A stretch of DNA of 64,000 nucleotides from an uncultured Pseudomonadota bacterium. Its GTDB lineage: Bacteria; Pseudomonadota; Gammaproteobacteria; Burkholderiales; Burkholderiaceae_C. Below, piece by piece: positions 8,362 through 18,999 of this stretch. Each line of letters opens with the position of its first letter. Position 1 is the first letter of the stretch. Below the pieces are notes generated by a model. That model was not told the origin of the DNA, made no database searches, and saw nothing but the letters and a program-made list of their open reading frames with translations. The stretch is from the NCBI GenBank assembly GCA_945952465.1, contig CAMFIB010000002.1, positions 186,001 to 250,000 of the forward strand, written 5' to 3'. The position numbers and the translations under genes are program-made.

Positions 8362-9552
8362 ATGAAAAAATCCCTGATTGCCCTGGCGGCCCTGATGGCG
8401 GCTGGCGTTGCTTCCGCTCAATCGAGCGTGACCGTGTTCGGTATCGTCGACGCTGGCGTGGCCCACGTCAGCAACAAGGGTACGGCAACCGTGGCCGGCA
8501 ACAGCGTCACTGGTCTGACCACCGGCGGCGGCGGCGGCGGTAGCCGCATCGGCTTCCGCGGCGTTGAAGACCTCGGCGGCGGCCTGAAGGCTGGTTTCTG
8601 GCTCGAAGCCGGCATCGCCAACGACAGCGGCGCTGGCAGCAGCAACACCAGCACCGACAACGTCACCGCTACCAACGTGAGCAACGCGCTGCAATTCGGC
8701 CGCCGTGCCACCGTCAGCCTGCTGGGCAACTTCGGTGAAGCCCGCCTCGGCCGCGACTTCACGCCCGCCTACATCAGCGAAACCTCGTTCGACCCGTTCG
8801 GCAACAACGGCGTTGGCGCCGCTGTCTGGTACCAAGTGAACGCTGTCGGCCAAACCCGTCTGCGCGCTTCCAACCAAGTCAGCTACATCCTGCCGGCTCT
8901 GGGTGGTGTGTACGGCCAACTGTCCTACGCGATCGGTGAGCAAGCCAGCAACGCTGGTACGCCCGCTGGCGCCGCCAAGGACGACGGCCGCACCATCGGT
9001 GGCCGCATCGGCTACGCCAACGGCCCGGTCGACGTCGCCCTGGCCGCCAACAAGCTGACCGCTACCTATGCTGGCGGCACTTCGAACGACCGCACGCAAG
9101 CCAACATCTCCGGCAGCTACGACTTCGGCGTTGCCAAGATCATCGCCGTGTACGACCTGCAGAAGGCCGAAAACCAGGCCGGCCTTACCGCACCCGCTAT
9201 CGGCACTGCACTGCCGGCTGGCGTGACGGGTGTCGACACCAAGGTCAAGGGCTACCTGCTGGCTGTGACGGCTCCGGTCGGCCCTGGCAAGATCAAGGCT
9301 GCCTACAGCCAAGCCAAGGTGGACATCAGCAACACCTCCCTCGATGCCAAGGCCAAGAAGTTCGCCATCGGCTACGACTACAGCTTCTCCAAGCGCACCA
9401 CGGCTTACGCCACGGTCGCCCGCATTTCCAACTCGGACGGCAGCGCTGTCGGCATCCTGACCTCTCCTGGCATCAACGGCCTGAGCGGCCCGGGCGCGGC
9501 TGCCAACGGCAAGTCGACCGGCTACGAAATCGGCCTGAAGCACACGTTCTAA
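8362..9552 (+). CDS. Trimeric outer-membrane porin 2
   Basis: A 396-residue porin, paralogous to the one at 6743: signal peptide MKKSLIALAALMAAGVASA, SRIGFRGVEDLGGGLKAGF near the N-terminus, the FGEARLGRDF strand, and C-terminal Phe (GLKHTF). It lets small polar solutes across the outer membrane; selectivity cannot be told. A glycine run (GGGGGG) lies just before the first conserved strand. A ribosome-binding site (TTGGAGA) precedes the ATG, and a terminator follows. Confidence 0.95.
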   Translation: MKKSLIALAALMAAGVASAQSSVTVFGIVDAGVAHVSNKGTATVAGNSVTGLTTGGGGGGSRIGFRGVEDLGGGLKAGFWLEAGIANDSGAGSSNTSTDNVTATNVSNALQFGRRATVSLLGNFGEARLGRDFTPAYISETSFDPFGNNGVGAAVWYQVNAVGQTRLRASNQVSYILPALGGVYGQLSYAIGEQASNAGTPAGAAKDDGRTIGGRIGYANGPVDVALAANKLTATYAGGTSNDRTQANISGSYDFGVAKIIAVYDLQKAENQAGLTAPAIGTALPAGVTGVDTKVKGYLLAVTAPVGPGKIKAAYSQAKVDISNTSLDAKAKKFAIGYDYSFSKRTTAYATVARISNSDGSAVGILTSPGINGLSGPGAAANGKSTGYEIGLKHTF

Positions 9553-9604
9553 ACAACAAGAACGAGATCGGCCTGTCAGCCGATCTTCACGCCAAAGCGT
9601 TTCA

Positions 9605-9632
9605 ACGCCGGACCCTCGGGTCCGGCGTTTTT
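9605..9632 (+). terminator. Rho-independent terminator after porin 2
   Basis: Stem ACGCCGGACC/GGTCCGGCGT with a 4-nt loop, then TTTT. A second hairpin (AGATCGGC/GCCGATCT, 9565-9586) lies directly after the stop codon. Confidence 0.88.
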
Positions 9633-9653
9633 CATGGTGAATGGGAAATCGAG

Positions 9654-10457
9654 ATGCGGTTCAACGGATGGCGGAAGGCGGGCCCATCGGGCATGGTTGT
9701 GCTGATGGCTGTGTTGTCCGGTTGCGCTGCGGTGGTGGCACCGGATGCAACGTCGCGAGCCGAAACTTCCGCCGAACGCACCGAGCAACTTGCCCTGGCC
9801 GAGGCCTGGACCGGAGAGGGTGCTGCCGGGTCGGGCTGGGCGCCGCAGGTGTTTCCTGGCAAGACCCCGTCGCAATACCGCTATGCGCGGCTTGACGCCC
9901 GCAACGTGGTCAGTGCGCAGGCCGACAGCTCGATGAGCGTGCTGCGGCGCAAGCTGCGCGTCGAGGCGGGCGATCTCCGGCCGATGGTGTTCTCGTGGAA
10001 AGTGCCGGCGCTGATCGAGTCGGCCGACCTGGCTGTGCGGGAGCACGACGATTCACCCGCCCGCATCATTCTGGCCTTCGACGGCGACCGCAGCCGTTTC
10101 TCCGACAACGACCGCGCACTGTCCGACCTCAGCCGCTTGCTGACCGGCGAAGACATGCCGTACGCCACGCTGATGTACGTCTGGTGCAACCGGCGCGCGC
10201 CGGGCACGGTGGTGATCAACCCGCGAACGCCGCGCGTCCGCAGCATCGTGGTAGAGTCGGGCCCCGGCCATCTGAACCAGTGGCGGCAATACCGCCGCGA
10301 CGTGCGCGCCGACTTCGTGAAGGCGTTCGGCGAGGAGCCGCATGCCTTGATCGGCATGGGGCTGATGACCGATGCGGACAACACCCGCTCGCGTGCCCAG
10401 GCCTGGTATGGCCCGATCTCCTTCGACGAGGCCTTGGCCTCGCCGCTGCCCCAATGA
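9654..10457 (+). CDS. DUF3047 domain lipoprotein
   Basis: A 267-residue protein with a lipoprotein signal ending in LSGC (lipidated Cys24). The body matches the DUF3047 pattern: FSWKVPALIESADL, a DDSPARIILAFDGD block, LMYVWCN, a WRQYRRDVRADFVKAFGEEP segment and MTDADNTRSRAQAWYG near the C-terminus. It should be anchored in the periplasmic face of a membrane. The biochemical role of the family is unknown. It lies between porin 2 and the M20 hydrolase on the same strand; whether it shares the next gene's transcript (24 bp gap) is plausible. Confidence 0.8.
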   Translation: MRFNGWRKAGPSGMVVLMAVLSGCAAVVAPDATSRAETSAERTEQLALAEAWTGEGAAGSGWAPQVFPGKTPSQYRYARLDARNVVSAQADSSMSVLRRKLRVEAGDLRPMVFSWKVPALIESADLAVREHDDSPARIILAFDGDRSRFSDNDRALSDLSRLLTGEDMPYATLMYVWCNRRAPGTVVINPRTPRVRSIVVESGPGHLNQWRQYRRDVRADFVKAFGEEPHALIGMGLMTDADNTRSRAQAWYGPISFDEALASPLPQ

Positions 10458-10481
10458 ACAGCCTCTTCCGAGCGCTTTCCC

Positions 10482-11762
10482 ATGGTGCACCCCGCCGTGC
10501 CGGCTGAACCGGCCGCAGCGCCCCGCTGGCAGGCGGGCGGACGGGCCTTCGCACAGATCGCGCGGTTCCATCCGGAACTCACCGCCTTGCGGCGCGAGCT
10601 GCATGCGCATCCGGAAATCGGTTTCGAGGAACACCAGACGGCCCGGCGCATCCGCGCCGCCCTGGAGGTGTGTGGCGTGGACGACATCCACACCGGCATC
10701 GCCAAGACAGGCCTGGTGGCGCTGGTGCGGGGCCGCAAGACCGGCTCCGGCCGTATGGTGGGGCTGCGTGCCGACATGGACGCGCTGCCGATGGCCGAGC
10801 AGAACGACTTCGCGTGGAAGTCGGCGCGATCCGGCCTGATGCACGGCTGCGGCCACGATGGCCATGTGGCCATGCTGATTGGCGCGGCGCGCTACCTGGC
10901 GCAGACGCGGGCCTTCGACGGCACCGTGGCGCTCATTTTCCAGCCGGGCGAAGAAGGCCATGCCGGCGCCCGCGCGATGATCGAAGACGGCCTGTTCGAG
11001 CGCTTCCCGGTCGATTCGGTCTACGCGATGCACAACTGGCCGGCGCTCAAGCCCGGCTGGGTGGGCGTGAACCCCGGCCCCATGATGGCGGCGGCCGACC
11101 GCATCACCATCGAGATCACCGGCCGCGGCGGGCACGGCGCGCATCCCTACATGACGGTCGACCCGGTGCTGGTGGCCGGCCACATCATCACCGCGGTGCA
11201 GAGCATCGTCTCGCGCAACGTGAAGGCGATCGACAGCGCGGTGATCAGCCTGTGCGCGATGCAGGCCGGCGACCTCGGCGCGATGAGCGTCACGCCCGGA
11301 ACGGCCACGCTGGTCGGCACCGTGCGCACCTTCAGCCTCGCGGTGCAGACGCTGATCGAGCGGCGGCTCAACGAGCTGTGCTCGGCCGTGGCGCTGGGTT
11401 TCGGCGCCACCGCCACCGTGCGTTACGAGCGGCTCTACCCCGCCACACTCAACTCGCCGCGCGAGGCGCGTTTTGCCGGCGACGTGGCGCAGTCGCTGGT
11501 CGGCTCCGACCATGTGGTGCGCGACCTGGAGCCCAGCATGGGCGCCGAGGACTTCTCCTTCATGCTGCAGGCCAAGCCCGGCGCCTACCTGCGCATCGGC
11601 CAGGGCGCCGAAGACGGCACCGGGTGCGCCTTCCTGCACAGCAACCGCTACGATTTCAACGACGACATCCTGCCGCTCGGCGCGGCGCTGCATGCCAGCA
11701 TCGCCGAGCAGGCCATGCCGCTCGACGCGCCGGTCGAGGCGCCCGTCTCGTCGACCCCCTGA
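10482..11762 (+). CDS. M20 family amidohydrolase (hippurate hydrolase-like)
   Basis: A 426-residue zinc-dependent amidohydrolase of the M20D type, which cleaves N-acyl amino acids or related amides. Metal ligands are in [11 protein letters not shown] (120-130); the catalytic/metal glutamates are in PGEEGHAG (155-162). [10 protein letters not shown] (95-104) is typical. A lid domain starts near GRGGHGAHP. The C-terminal [10 protein letters not shown] motif carries the last conserved Glu. No signal peptide is seen, so it is cytoplasmic. The natural substrate is not determinable. Confidence 0.9.
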   Translation: MVHPAVPAEPAAAPRWQAGGRAFAQIARFHPELTALRRELHAHPEIGFEEHQTARRIRAALEVCGVDDIHTGIAKTGLVALVRGRKTGSGRMVGLRADMDALPMAEQNDFAWKSARSGLMHGCGHDGHVAMLIGAARYLAQTRAFDGTVALIFQPGEEGHAGARAMIEDGLFERFPVDSVYAMHNWPALKPGWVGVNPGPMMAAADRITIEITGRGGHGAHPYMTVDPVLVAGHIITAVQSIVSRNVKAIDSAVISLCAMQAGDLGAMSVTPGTATLVGTVRTFSLAVQTLIERRLNELCSAVALGFGATATVRYERLYPATLNSPREARFAGDVAQSLVGSDHVVRDLEPSMGAEDFSFMLQAKPGAYLRIGQGAEDGTGCAFLHSNRYDFNDDILPLGAALHASIAEQAMPLDAPVEAPVSSTP

Positions 11763-11847
11763 GCGGCAGCGCGCACAAGCGGCTTTGGCCGACACCGCGG
11801 TGCCAAGGGGCGCCGATAGAATCGCCGTTGATTCCCGGACACCGTTC

Positions 11848-12795
11848 ATGAACCAACTCGAAGCCCTCCGGCAACACACCACCGTGGTCGCCGACACCGG
11901 CGACTTCCGGCAACTGGCCCAATTCAAGCCGCAGGACGCCACCACCAACCCGTCGCTGATCCTGAAGGCCGTGCAGAAGGCCGACTACGCGCCGCTGCTG
12001 GCCGAAACCGTGGCGCAACACCGCGGCGAGGCGCTCGACGCGGTGATGGACAGGCTGCTGGTGCGCTTCGGCCGCGAAATCCTGGCGATCATTCCCGGCC
12101 GCGTCTCCACCGAGGTCGACGCGCGGCTGAGCTTCGACACCGCCGCCACCGTGGCCCGCGCCGAGCGCATCATCGGCCTGTACGAGGCCGAGGGCATTGC
12201 GCGCGAGCGGGTGCTGATCAAGATCGCGTCGACCTGGGAGGGCATTCAGGCGGCCGGCCAGCTCGAGCGCGCCGGCATCCGCACCAACCTCACGCTGCTG
12301 TTCTCGTTCTGCCAGGCCGTCGCCTGCGGGCAGGCCAGGGTGCAACTGATTTCGCCCTTCGTCGGCCGCATCTACGACTGGTACAAGAAGGCCGAGGGCG
12401 CAGCCTGGAACGAGGCCGCCAGGGCCGGCGCCAACGACCCCGGCGTGCTGTCGGTGAAACAGATCTACAACCACTACAAGCGCTTCGGCATCACCACCGA
12501 GGTGATGGGTGCCAGCTTCCGCAATGCCGGCCAGATCACCGCGCTCGCCGGCTGCGACCTGCTGACCATCAGCCCCGAGCTGCTGGCCGCGCTGGCGGCG
12601 TCGAACGAGCCGCTGCAGCCCGCGCTCAGTGCCGCCGCCGCCGAGGCCATGGACCTGCCCGGCGTGGCCTACGACGAAGCCGGTTTCCGCTTCGCGCTGA
12701 ACCAGGACGCGATGGCCACCGAGAAGCTGGCCGAAGGCATCCGCGCCTTCGTGGCCGACGCCGTCAAGCTCGAGCAACTGCTGCTCGCCGCCTGA
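11848..12795 (+). CDS. tal: Transaldolase
   Basis: Transaldolase exchanges dihydroxyacetone units between sedoheptulose-7-phosphate and glyceraldehyde-3-phosphate in the pentose phosphate pathway. The Schiff-base lysine is Lys125 in [21 protein letters not shown] (30-39) and the [14 protein letters not shown] block are conserved. At 315 residues it is of the TalB type. The open frame extends far upstream, but the ATG at 11848 matches family N-termini ([11 protein letters not shown]). Its stop codon overlaps the start of pgi (TGATG), so the two are translationally coupled. Confidence 0.95.
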   Translation: MNQLEALRQHTTVVADTGDFRQLAQFKPQDATTNPSLILKAVQKADYAPLLAETVAQHRGEALDAVMDRLLVRFGREILAIIPGRVSTEVDARLSFDTAATVARAERIIGLYEAEGIARERVLIKIASTWEGIQAAGQLERAGIRTNLTLLFSFCQAVACGQARVQLISPFVGRIYDWYKKAEGAAWNEAARAGANDPGVLSVKQIYNHYKRFGITTEVMGASFRNAGQITALAGCDLLTISPELLAALAASNEPLQPALSAAAAEAMDLPGVAYDEAGFRFALNQDAMATEKLAEGIRAFVADAVKLEQLLLAA

Positions 12796-14393
12796 TGACG
12801 CCACCGGTGGCCGCGCTTCTCCCCGAGCGGCCGCGCTGCGACGAAACGCCGGCCTGGGCCGCGCTGCAGCGCCATTTCAACGGCGCCGGCCGGCGCTTCG
12901 AGCTGCTGCCCGCCTTCGCCGCCGACGGCGAGCGTTTCGCCCATTTCAGCCAGGACGCGGCCGGCGTGTTCGCCGACCTGTCCAAGAACCTGATCGACCG
13001 CGACGGCGAAGTGCTGCTGCTGCAACTGGCGCGCGAATGCGGCGTGGAAGCCCACCGCGACGCGCTGTTTGCCGGCGCGCTGGCCAACCCGACCGAAAAC
13101 CGGTCGGTGATGCATTTTTTGTTGAGGAATCGGCCTCAAGTCAGCGCCAATGCTGAATATGATGCTCCTGAAAACGTAGCGCCAGAATTTGAGGCCGTGC
13201 TCGCCGAACGCGGGCGCATGCTGGCTTTCGCGGAAGCCGTGCGCGCCGACGACGGCATCACCGACATCGTCAACATCGGCATCGGCGGCTCCGACCTCGG
13301 GCCGCAGATGGCGGTGCTCGCGCTCGACGCCTTCGCCCATCCCGGCAAGCGTTTCCATTTCGTGTCGAACGTCGATGGCGACGAACTGGCCGGCGTGCTG
13401 AAGCGGCTGGAGCCGCGCCGCACGCTGTTCCTCGTGGCGTCCAAAACCTTCACCACGCTGGAGACCATGGCCAATGCGCAATCGGCCAAAGCGTGGTTCA
13501 CGGCCGGCGGCGGCACCGACGTGGCGCGGCATTTCGTCGCGCTGAGCACCAACGTCGAGGCCACGCGCGAATTCGGCATCACCACCAGCTTCGCGTTCTG
13601 GGACTGGGTGGGCGGCCGCTATTCGCTGTGGTCGGCCATCGGCCTGGTGCTGGCCATCGCGGTCGGCGCCGAGCGCTTCTGCGAGCTGCTGGCCGGCGCG
13701 CACGAGATGGACGGCCATTTCCGTTCCGCGCCGCTGGAAACCAATCTGCCGGTGCGCCTGGCGCTGCTCGACGTCTGGTACCGCAATTTCTTCGGTTTCG
13801 GCAGCCGCTGCGTGTCGCCGTATTCAAGCGCGCTGCGCCGGCTGCCGGCCTACCTGCAGCAACTGGAAATGGAAAGCAACGGCAAGCGTGTGGACCTGCG
13901 CGGCCGGCCGCTGCCCTTTGCCACCGCGCCGGTGGTGTGGGGCGAGCCCGGCACCAACGGCCAGCACGCCTATTTCCAGATGCTGCACCAGGGCACGTCG
14001 GTGGTGCCGGTCGAGTTCATCGCCGTGCGCCAGCCCGCCCATGGCCTGCCCGGCCACCACACCGCCTTGCTCGCCAACGCGCTGGCCCAGGCCAACGCAC
14101 TGATGATCGGCAAGGCCGACGCCGGCGGCCACCGCGACTTTCCCGGCAACCGCCCGAGCAGCTTCTTCATCCTCGACGCACTCACGCCCCGCACCCTCGG
14201 CGCGCTGCTGGCGCTGTACGAACACCGCGTCTTCGTCATGGGCAGCCTGTGGGGCCTCAACAGCTTCGACCAGTTCGGCGTCGAACTCGGCAAGGTCCTG
14301 GCGAAAGACATCGCGCCCAGGCTCGCGAGCGGCGACACCCACGGCGTCGATCCGTCGACAGCCGGCCTGCTCAGCAGACTCAAAGGCGGCTGA
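12795..14393 (+). CDS. pgi: Glucose-6-phosphate isomerase
   Basis: Pgi interconverts glucose-6-phosphate and fructose-6-phosphate. Recognised blocks are NIGIGGSDLGPQM, SNVDGDELA, VASKTFTT, GGRYSLWSAIGL and the C-terminal SFDQFGVELGK. Length 532 residues (E. coli 549). Residues 115-129 (QVSANAEYDAPENVA) correspond to the surface stretch that in E. coli follows the ALRNR motif, and are encoded by repeat element R2, whose codons are much more AT-rich than the gene. The catalytic regions are unaffected. The start overlaps the tal stop by one base. Confidence 0.96.
   Translation: MTPPVAALLPERPRCDETPAWAALQRHFNGAGRRFELLPAFAADGERFAHFSQDAAGVFADLSKNLIDRDGEVLLLQLARECGVEAHRDALFAGALANPTENRSVMHFLLRNRPQVSANAEYDAPENVAPEFEAVLAERGRMLAFAEAVRADDGITDIVNIGIGGSDLGPQMAVLALDAFAHPGKRFHFVSNVDGDELAGVLKRLEPRRTLFLVASKTFTTLETMANAQSAKAWFTAGGGTDVARHFVALSTNVEATREFGITTSFAFWDWVGGRYSLWSAIGLVLAIAVGAERFCELLAGAHEMDGHFRSAPLETNLPVRLALLDVWYRNFFGFGSRCVSPYSSALRRLPAYLQQLEMESNGKRVDLRGRPLPFATAPVVWGEPGTNGQHAYFQMLHQGTSVVPVEFIAVRQPAHGLPGHHTALLANALAQANALMIGKADAGGHRDFPGNRPSSFFILDALTPRTLGALLALYEHRVFVMGSLWGLNSFDQFGVELGKVLAKDIAPRLASGDTHGVDPSTAGLLSRLKGG
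13132..13196 (+). repeat. Bipartite element R2 inside pgi, with flanking inverted repeat
   Basis: Core AGTCAGCG (13139-13146), 17-nt spacer, GCTCCTGAAAACGTAGCG (13164-13181). It is flanked by the 8-bp inverted repeat GGCCTCAA (13132-13139) and TTGAGGCC (13189-13196). It may be the most complete copy. It is translated in frame as part of a non-catalytic loop. Confidence 0.88.
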
Positions 14394-14444
14394 ACCTCAG
14401 CCGCCGGGATCGCGCGCAGCAACGCGCAGTCGCGATCGCCCATG

Positions 14445-14473
14445 AAAAAAGCGCGGCTCTCGCCGCGCTTTTT
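14445..14473. terminator. Bidirectional terminator between pgi and groEL
   Basis: AAAAAA, then stem GCGCGGC/GCCGCGC with TCTC loop, then TTTTT. It serves pgi on the plus strand and groEL on the minus strand. Confidence 0.9.
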
Positions 14474-14491
14474 GCTCTGGATGAACAGAAC

Positions 14492-14518
14492 CGGATACCG
14501 AGCGAAGCTCGGTATCCG
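14492..14518 (-). repeat. Perfect hairpin directly after groEL
   Basis: CGGATACCGAGC/GCTCGGTATCCG, 12-bp stem with a 3-nt loop, 7 bp past the groEL stop and without a T run. It probably protects the 3' end of the groESL mRNA or pauses polymerase before the terminator at 14445. Confidence 0.6.
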
Positions 14519-14524
14519 AAGGAC

Positions 14525-16189
<1,665 letters not shown>

Positions 16190-16226
16190 CTAAATCAGTT
16201 GCGAATGAATGTAGGGCAGGTGCCGG

Positions 16227-16544
16227 TCAGGCAACCTTCTTCAGGCCGGCGGCAGCGCCTTCGACCACGGCGAACAGGTCGTCTTCCTTCATGACCAGCA
16301 GTTCTTCGCCATCGACCTTGACGGTCTGGCCGCTGTACTTGCCGAACAGCACGCGGTCGCCCACGGCCACGTTCAGGGCAATGGTTTCACCCTTGTCGTT
16401 CTTGCGGCCCGGGCCAACGGCGAGGATCTCGCCCTGGTCCGGCTTTTCGGCGGCGTTGTCGGGGATCACGATGCCCGAGGCGGTCTTGGTTTCGCTCTCG
16501 ATGCGCTTGACGATGACGCGGTCGTGCAAGGGACGAAGTTTCAT
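16227..16544 (-). CDS. groES: Co-chaperonin GroES, 10 kDa
   Basis: GroES caps the GroEL ring. [14 protein letters not shown] at the N-terminus and the mobile loop [13 protein letters not shown] (16-28) are typical. It has 105 residues, about nine more than E. coli GroES; the excess is a C-terminal tail ([11 protein letters not shown]) after the normal end at AVVE. It heads the groESL transcript. Confidence 0.97.
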   Translation of the reverse strand: MKLRPLHDRVIVKRIESETKTASGIVIPDNAAEKPDQGEILAVGPGRKNDKGETIALNVAVGDRVLFGKYSGQTVKVDGEELLVMKEDDLFAVVEGAAAGLKKVA

Positions 16545-16634
16545 GGGATCTCCTGATGAGAAAAAGATGCCGAAGCGTTGAATCGGAAAAGCCCGGCAGT
16601 CGGGCTTTCGAAAAGACGGCGGCGAGGTCGCTGT

Positions 16635-16661
16635 GCTAGCACTCGATCCGCACGAGTGCCA
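16635..16661. promoter_or_regulatory. CIRCE operator (HrcA site) of groESL
   Basis: CTAGCACTC - 9 nt - GAGTGCCAA, against the consensus TTAGCACTC-N9-GAGTGCTAA. It lies just downstream of the -10 of the groES promoter, the usual place for HrcA repression relieved by heat shock. Confidence 0.92.
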
Positions 16662-16689
16662 ATCATAAGGACATTTCGAATGAATTCAA
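16661..16689 (-). promoter_or_regulatory. groESL promoter
   Basis: On the minus strand, TTGAAT (16689-16684), 17-nt spacer, TATGAT (16666-16661), abutting the CIRCE. The upstream C also gives CTTGAA, so a sigma-32 promoter overlapping a sigma-70 promoter is possible. Confidence 0.65.
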
Positions 16690-16788
16690 GTCCTGAGCCG
16701 CCAGAACCTCCAGGCAGCGTCGCTGACCAGACGGACGGTCGGTGCAAGATTCTGCAACAATGCGACCGTTTTCACTTGCTGCCGTTCC

Positions 16789-17238
16789 ATGTCCGCCTTT
16801 GAAGCCGCCCTGAAAGCCGAGATCACCCGCATCGCCCGCAAAGAGGGCCGCGCCGTGCAGAAACAGCTGCGCACGCTGTCGGGCCACTACCGGCGCGAGA
16901 TTGCGGCGCTGAAACAGAAGGTCGCCGCGCTCGAGAAGCAGTTGGGCCGGGCGGCCGGCAAGGCCGGTCGTGCGGCTCCGGTCCCCGCCACGGACGGGGC
17001 GGAGGGCGACGACGGTGCCAAGGCCCGCCGCTTCAGCGCCACCCGGCTGGCCGCCCAACGGGCGAAGCTGGGGCTGTCGGCGCAGGAGTTCGGCCAACTG
17101 ATCGGCGTGTCCGACCAGACCATCTACAAGTGGGAGTCGGGCAAGGTGCGGCCGCGCGCCGCGCAGCTCGACGCCATCGTCGAATCGCGCAAGCACACCA
17201 AGGCCACCGCCGCCGCCGCGCTCGCCGAAAAAGCCTGA
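16789..17238 (+). CDS. Helix-turn-helix protein with N-terminal coiled coil
   Basis: A 149-residue protein. Residues 5-52 are rich in heptad-like Lys/Ala/Leu and are likely a coiled coil; 53-80 is a linker; 83-130 is an XRE/Cro-type helix-turn-helix (RLAAQRAKLGLSAQEFGQLIGVSDQTIYKWESGKVRPR). The tail is Ala/Lys-rich. It is probably a dimeric DNA-binding regulator, related to the short transcriptional regulators found beside groE or metabolic genes in Burkholderiales, but the target is unknown. It is divergent from groES. Confidence 0.75.
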   Translation: MSAFEAALKAEITRIARKEGRAVQKQLRTLSGHYRREIAALKQKVAALEKQLGRAAGKAGRAAPVPATDGAEGDDGAKARRFSATRLAAQRAKLGLSAQEFGQLIGVSDQTIYKWESGKVRPRAAQLDAIVESRKHTKATAAAALAEKA

Positions 17239-17275
17239 CACCGGGCCGCCACCGGCGCGGCGTACAGTGGGTGCG

Positions 17276-18295
17276 ATGAAACCGCTGCGCAAAATCCTGC
17301 TCGTCGCGGGCGTGCTGCTGGCCGGCGCCGCCGCCACGGTGGGCTGGCAACTGCACCAGAATCCGCCGCTCGCCCCCTACGCCGACCTTGCGTGGAAGGC
17401 CAAGGCCGACCCCAAGGCCGCGCCTTTCCGCGTCACCTTCGCCGGTGTGGCCACGCTGCTGTTCGACGACGGCGAGACGGCGGTGATGACCGACGGTTTC
17501 TTTTCCCGCCCCGGCATGGCGGCCAGCCTGATCGGCACCGTCGAACCCGACCTCGACGCCATTGCGCGCGGCCTTTCCCGGCTCGGCGTGCCGGACAAGA
17601 CCGGCAAGCTGGCCGCGGTGATCCCGGTGCATTCCCACTACGACCATGCGATGGACGCGCCCGAGGTGGCGCGCCGCACCGGCGCCCGGCTGGTCGGCTC
17701 GGAATCCACCGCCAACGTCGGCCGGGGCTGGGGGCTGAAGCCCGACGCGATCCAGGTCGTGACACTCGGCGAGACGCTCACTTTCGGCCGCTTTCGGGTC
17801 AGCTTTCTGGCGTCGCGCCATGCGCCAACCGGGTTCACGGGCGGCGAGATCACCGAGCCGATGCAAACCCCCGCCCGCGCCTTCGCTTACCGCGAAGGCC
17901 AGACCTATGCGCTGGTCATCCGCCACGGCGAGCGCACGGTGCTGGTCAATGGCAGCGCCGGCTTCGAGCCCGGTGCGCTGGACGGGGTGCGGGCCGACGT
18001 GGTGCTGCTGGGCATCGGCACGCTCGGGCAGCGCGACCCGGCCTACCGCGAGGCCTATTGGGACGCTGTGGTCAAGGCCACCGGTGCGCGCCGCGTGATC
18101 CCGATCCACTGGGACAACCTGTGGCAGCCGGCCGAGCCGCCACTGCAGGCCATGCCGGTGCCGATCGACCGTTTCACCGACACCATGGATTTCCTGCGCG
18201 AACGCGCGCGCCGCGACGGTGTGGACCTGCGCATGCCCGCCGAATGGCAGGCCATGGACCTCTGGGACGGCCTGCCGCCGGCGCCGCCGCGCTGA
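17276..18295 (+). CDS. Membrane-anchored metallo-beta-lactamase-fold hydrolase
   Basis: A 339-residue MBL-fold protein with an N-terminal hydrophobic segment (8-24) that acts as signal or anchor, placing the domain in the periplasm. The metal motif HSHYDH is at 119-124; further ligands are likely in SRHAP and the late PIHWDN. The strand order GVATLLFDDGETAVMTDGFF resembles UlaG-like and PhnP-like hydrolases rather than beta-lactamases. The substrate is unknown. The ATG at 17276 is preferred to an in-frame GTG at 17267 because it begins MKPLRK ahead of the hydrophobic core. Confidence 0.8.
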   Translation: MKPLRKILLVAGVLLAGAAATVGWQLHQNPPLAPYADLAWKAKADPKAAPFRVTFAGVATLLFDDGETAVMTDGFFSRPGMAASLIGTVEPDLDAIARGLSRLGVPDKTGKLAAVIPVHSHYDHAMDAPEVARRTGARLVGSESTANVGRGWGLKPDAIQVVTLGETLTFGRFRVSFLASRHAPTGFTGGEITEPMQTPARAFAYREGQTYALVIRHGERTVLVNGSAGFEPGALDGVRADVVLLGIGTLGQRDPAYREAYWDAVVKATGARRVIPIHWDNLWQPAEPPLQAMPVPIDRFTDTMDFLRERARRDGVDLRMPAEWQAMDLWDGLPPAPPR

Positions 18296-18509
18296 CCGGC
18301 GGCACGGCCCGCGCGGGTGGGTGGTCAGCCGCTTCGGCCGGTGTCGGTGGCTCGCGTCCTACAGGGGGCAGGCTTGCGGGCTTGCACCATTCACAGCAGC
18401 CCTGTCCGACAATTTCCCTCAACGCGACGGGATGGCAAGCGCAATCCGGGAAGCCCGTCGGTCGCCACGGCCGCGCGTGCAGGTGCGTGGCCGGGAAAGT
18501 GGAACGAAC

Positions 18510-18941
18510 ATGCTGAAAGCCTATCTTGTCGAAGACAACGCCACCATTCGTGAGAACCTGATCGACACGCTCGAAGAAATCGCCGGCGTGAGAACGGTCG
18601 GCTCGGCCGATTCCGAAACCGACGGCGCGGAGTGGCTGGAGCAGCACCCCAGGGAATGGAACATCGCCATAGTGGACCTGTTCCTGAGAGAGGGCAGCGG
18701 CCTGGGCATTCTGAAGGCGGTCGAGAACCGCGCACCCGGCCAGAAAGTGGTGGTGCTGTCGAACTACGCCACGCTCGACGTCCGCCAACGCTGCCTCGCG
18801 CTGGGCGCGGACGCGGTGTTCGACAAATCCAACCAGATCGACGGCCTGCTCGATTTCTGCCTGATGAACGGCATGCCGTCGGGCGGCAAGGGCCGCAACG
18901 GCAGTTCCGGCTCCGACCACTCCAACAGCACCGGCCACTGA
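18510..18941 (+). CDS. Stand-alone response regulator receiver protein
   Basis: A 143-residue CheY-like receiver domain with no output domain. The acidic pair Glu8/Asp9, phospho-acceptor Asp56 (IAIVDLFL), Ser84 (VLSNYA) and Lys106 (FDKS) form a complete phosphorylation site. The C-terminal 22 residues are a Gly/Ser/Asn-rich tail (SGGKGRNGSSGSDHSNSTG) without structure. No kinase lies nearby, so it is an orphan. It could pass phosphate on or act by protein contact. The ATG at 18510 is the only start that gives an intact first strand; the 214 bp upstream show nothing convincing. Confidence 0.85.
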   Translation: MLKAYLVEDNATIRENLIDTLEEIAGVRTVGSADSETDGAEWLEQHPREWNIAIVDLFLREGSGLGILKAVENRAPGQKVVVLSNYATLDVRQRCLALGADAVFDKSNQIDGLLDFCLMNGMPSGGKGRNGSSGSDHSNSTGH

Positions 18942-18954
18942 AGCGCTCGCCATG

Positions 18955-18983
18955 AAAAAAGCCACCTCACGGTGGCTTTTTTT
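18955..18983. terminator. Bidirectional terminator between response regulator and metK
   Basis: AAAAAA, stem GCCACC/GGTGGC with TCAC loop, then seven T; it works for both converging genes. Confidence 0.9.
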
Positions 18984-18999
18984 GTGGGCGCCGAAACGC

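Noticed and set aside
16724..16745. GACGGACGGTCGGTGC near groES as a third TetR-like palindrome
   Set aside because: Arms do not pair symmetrically; similarity is limited to GGTCGG.
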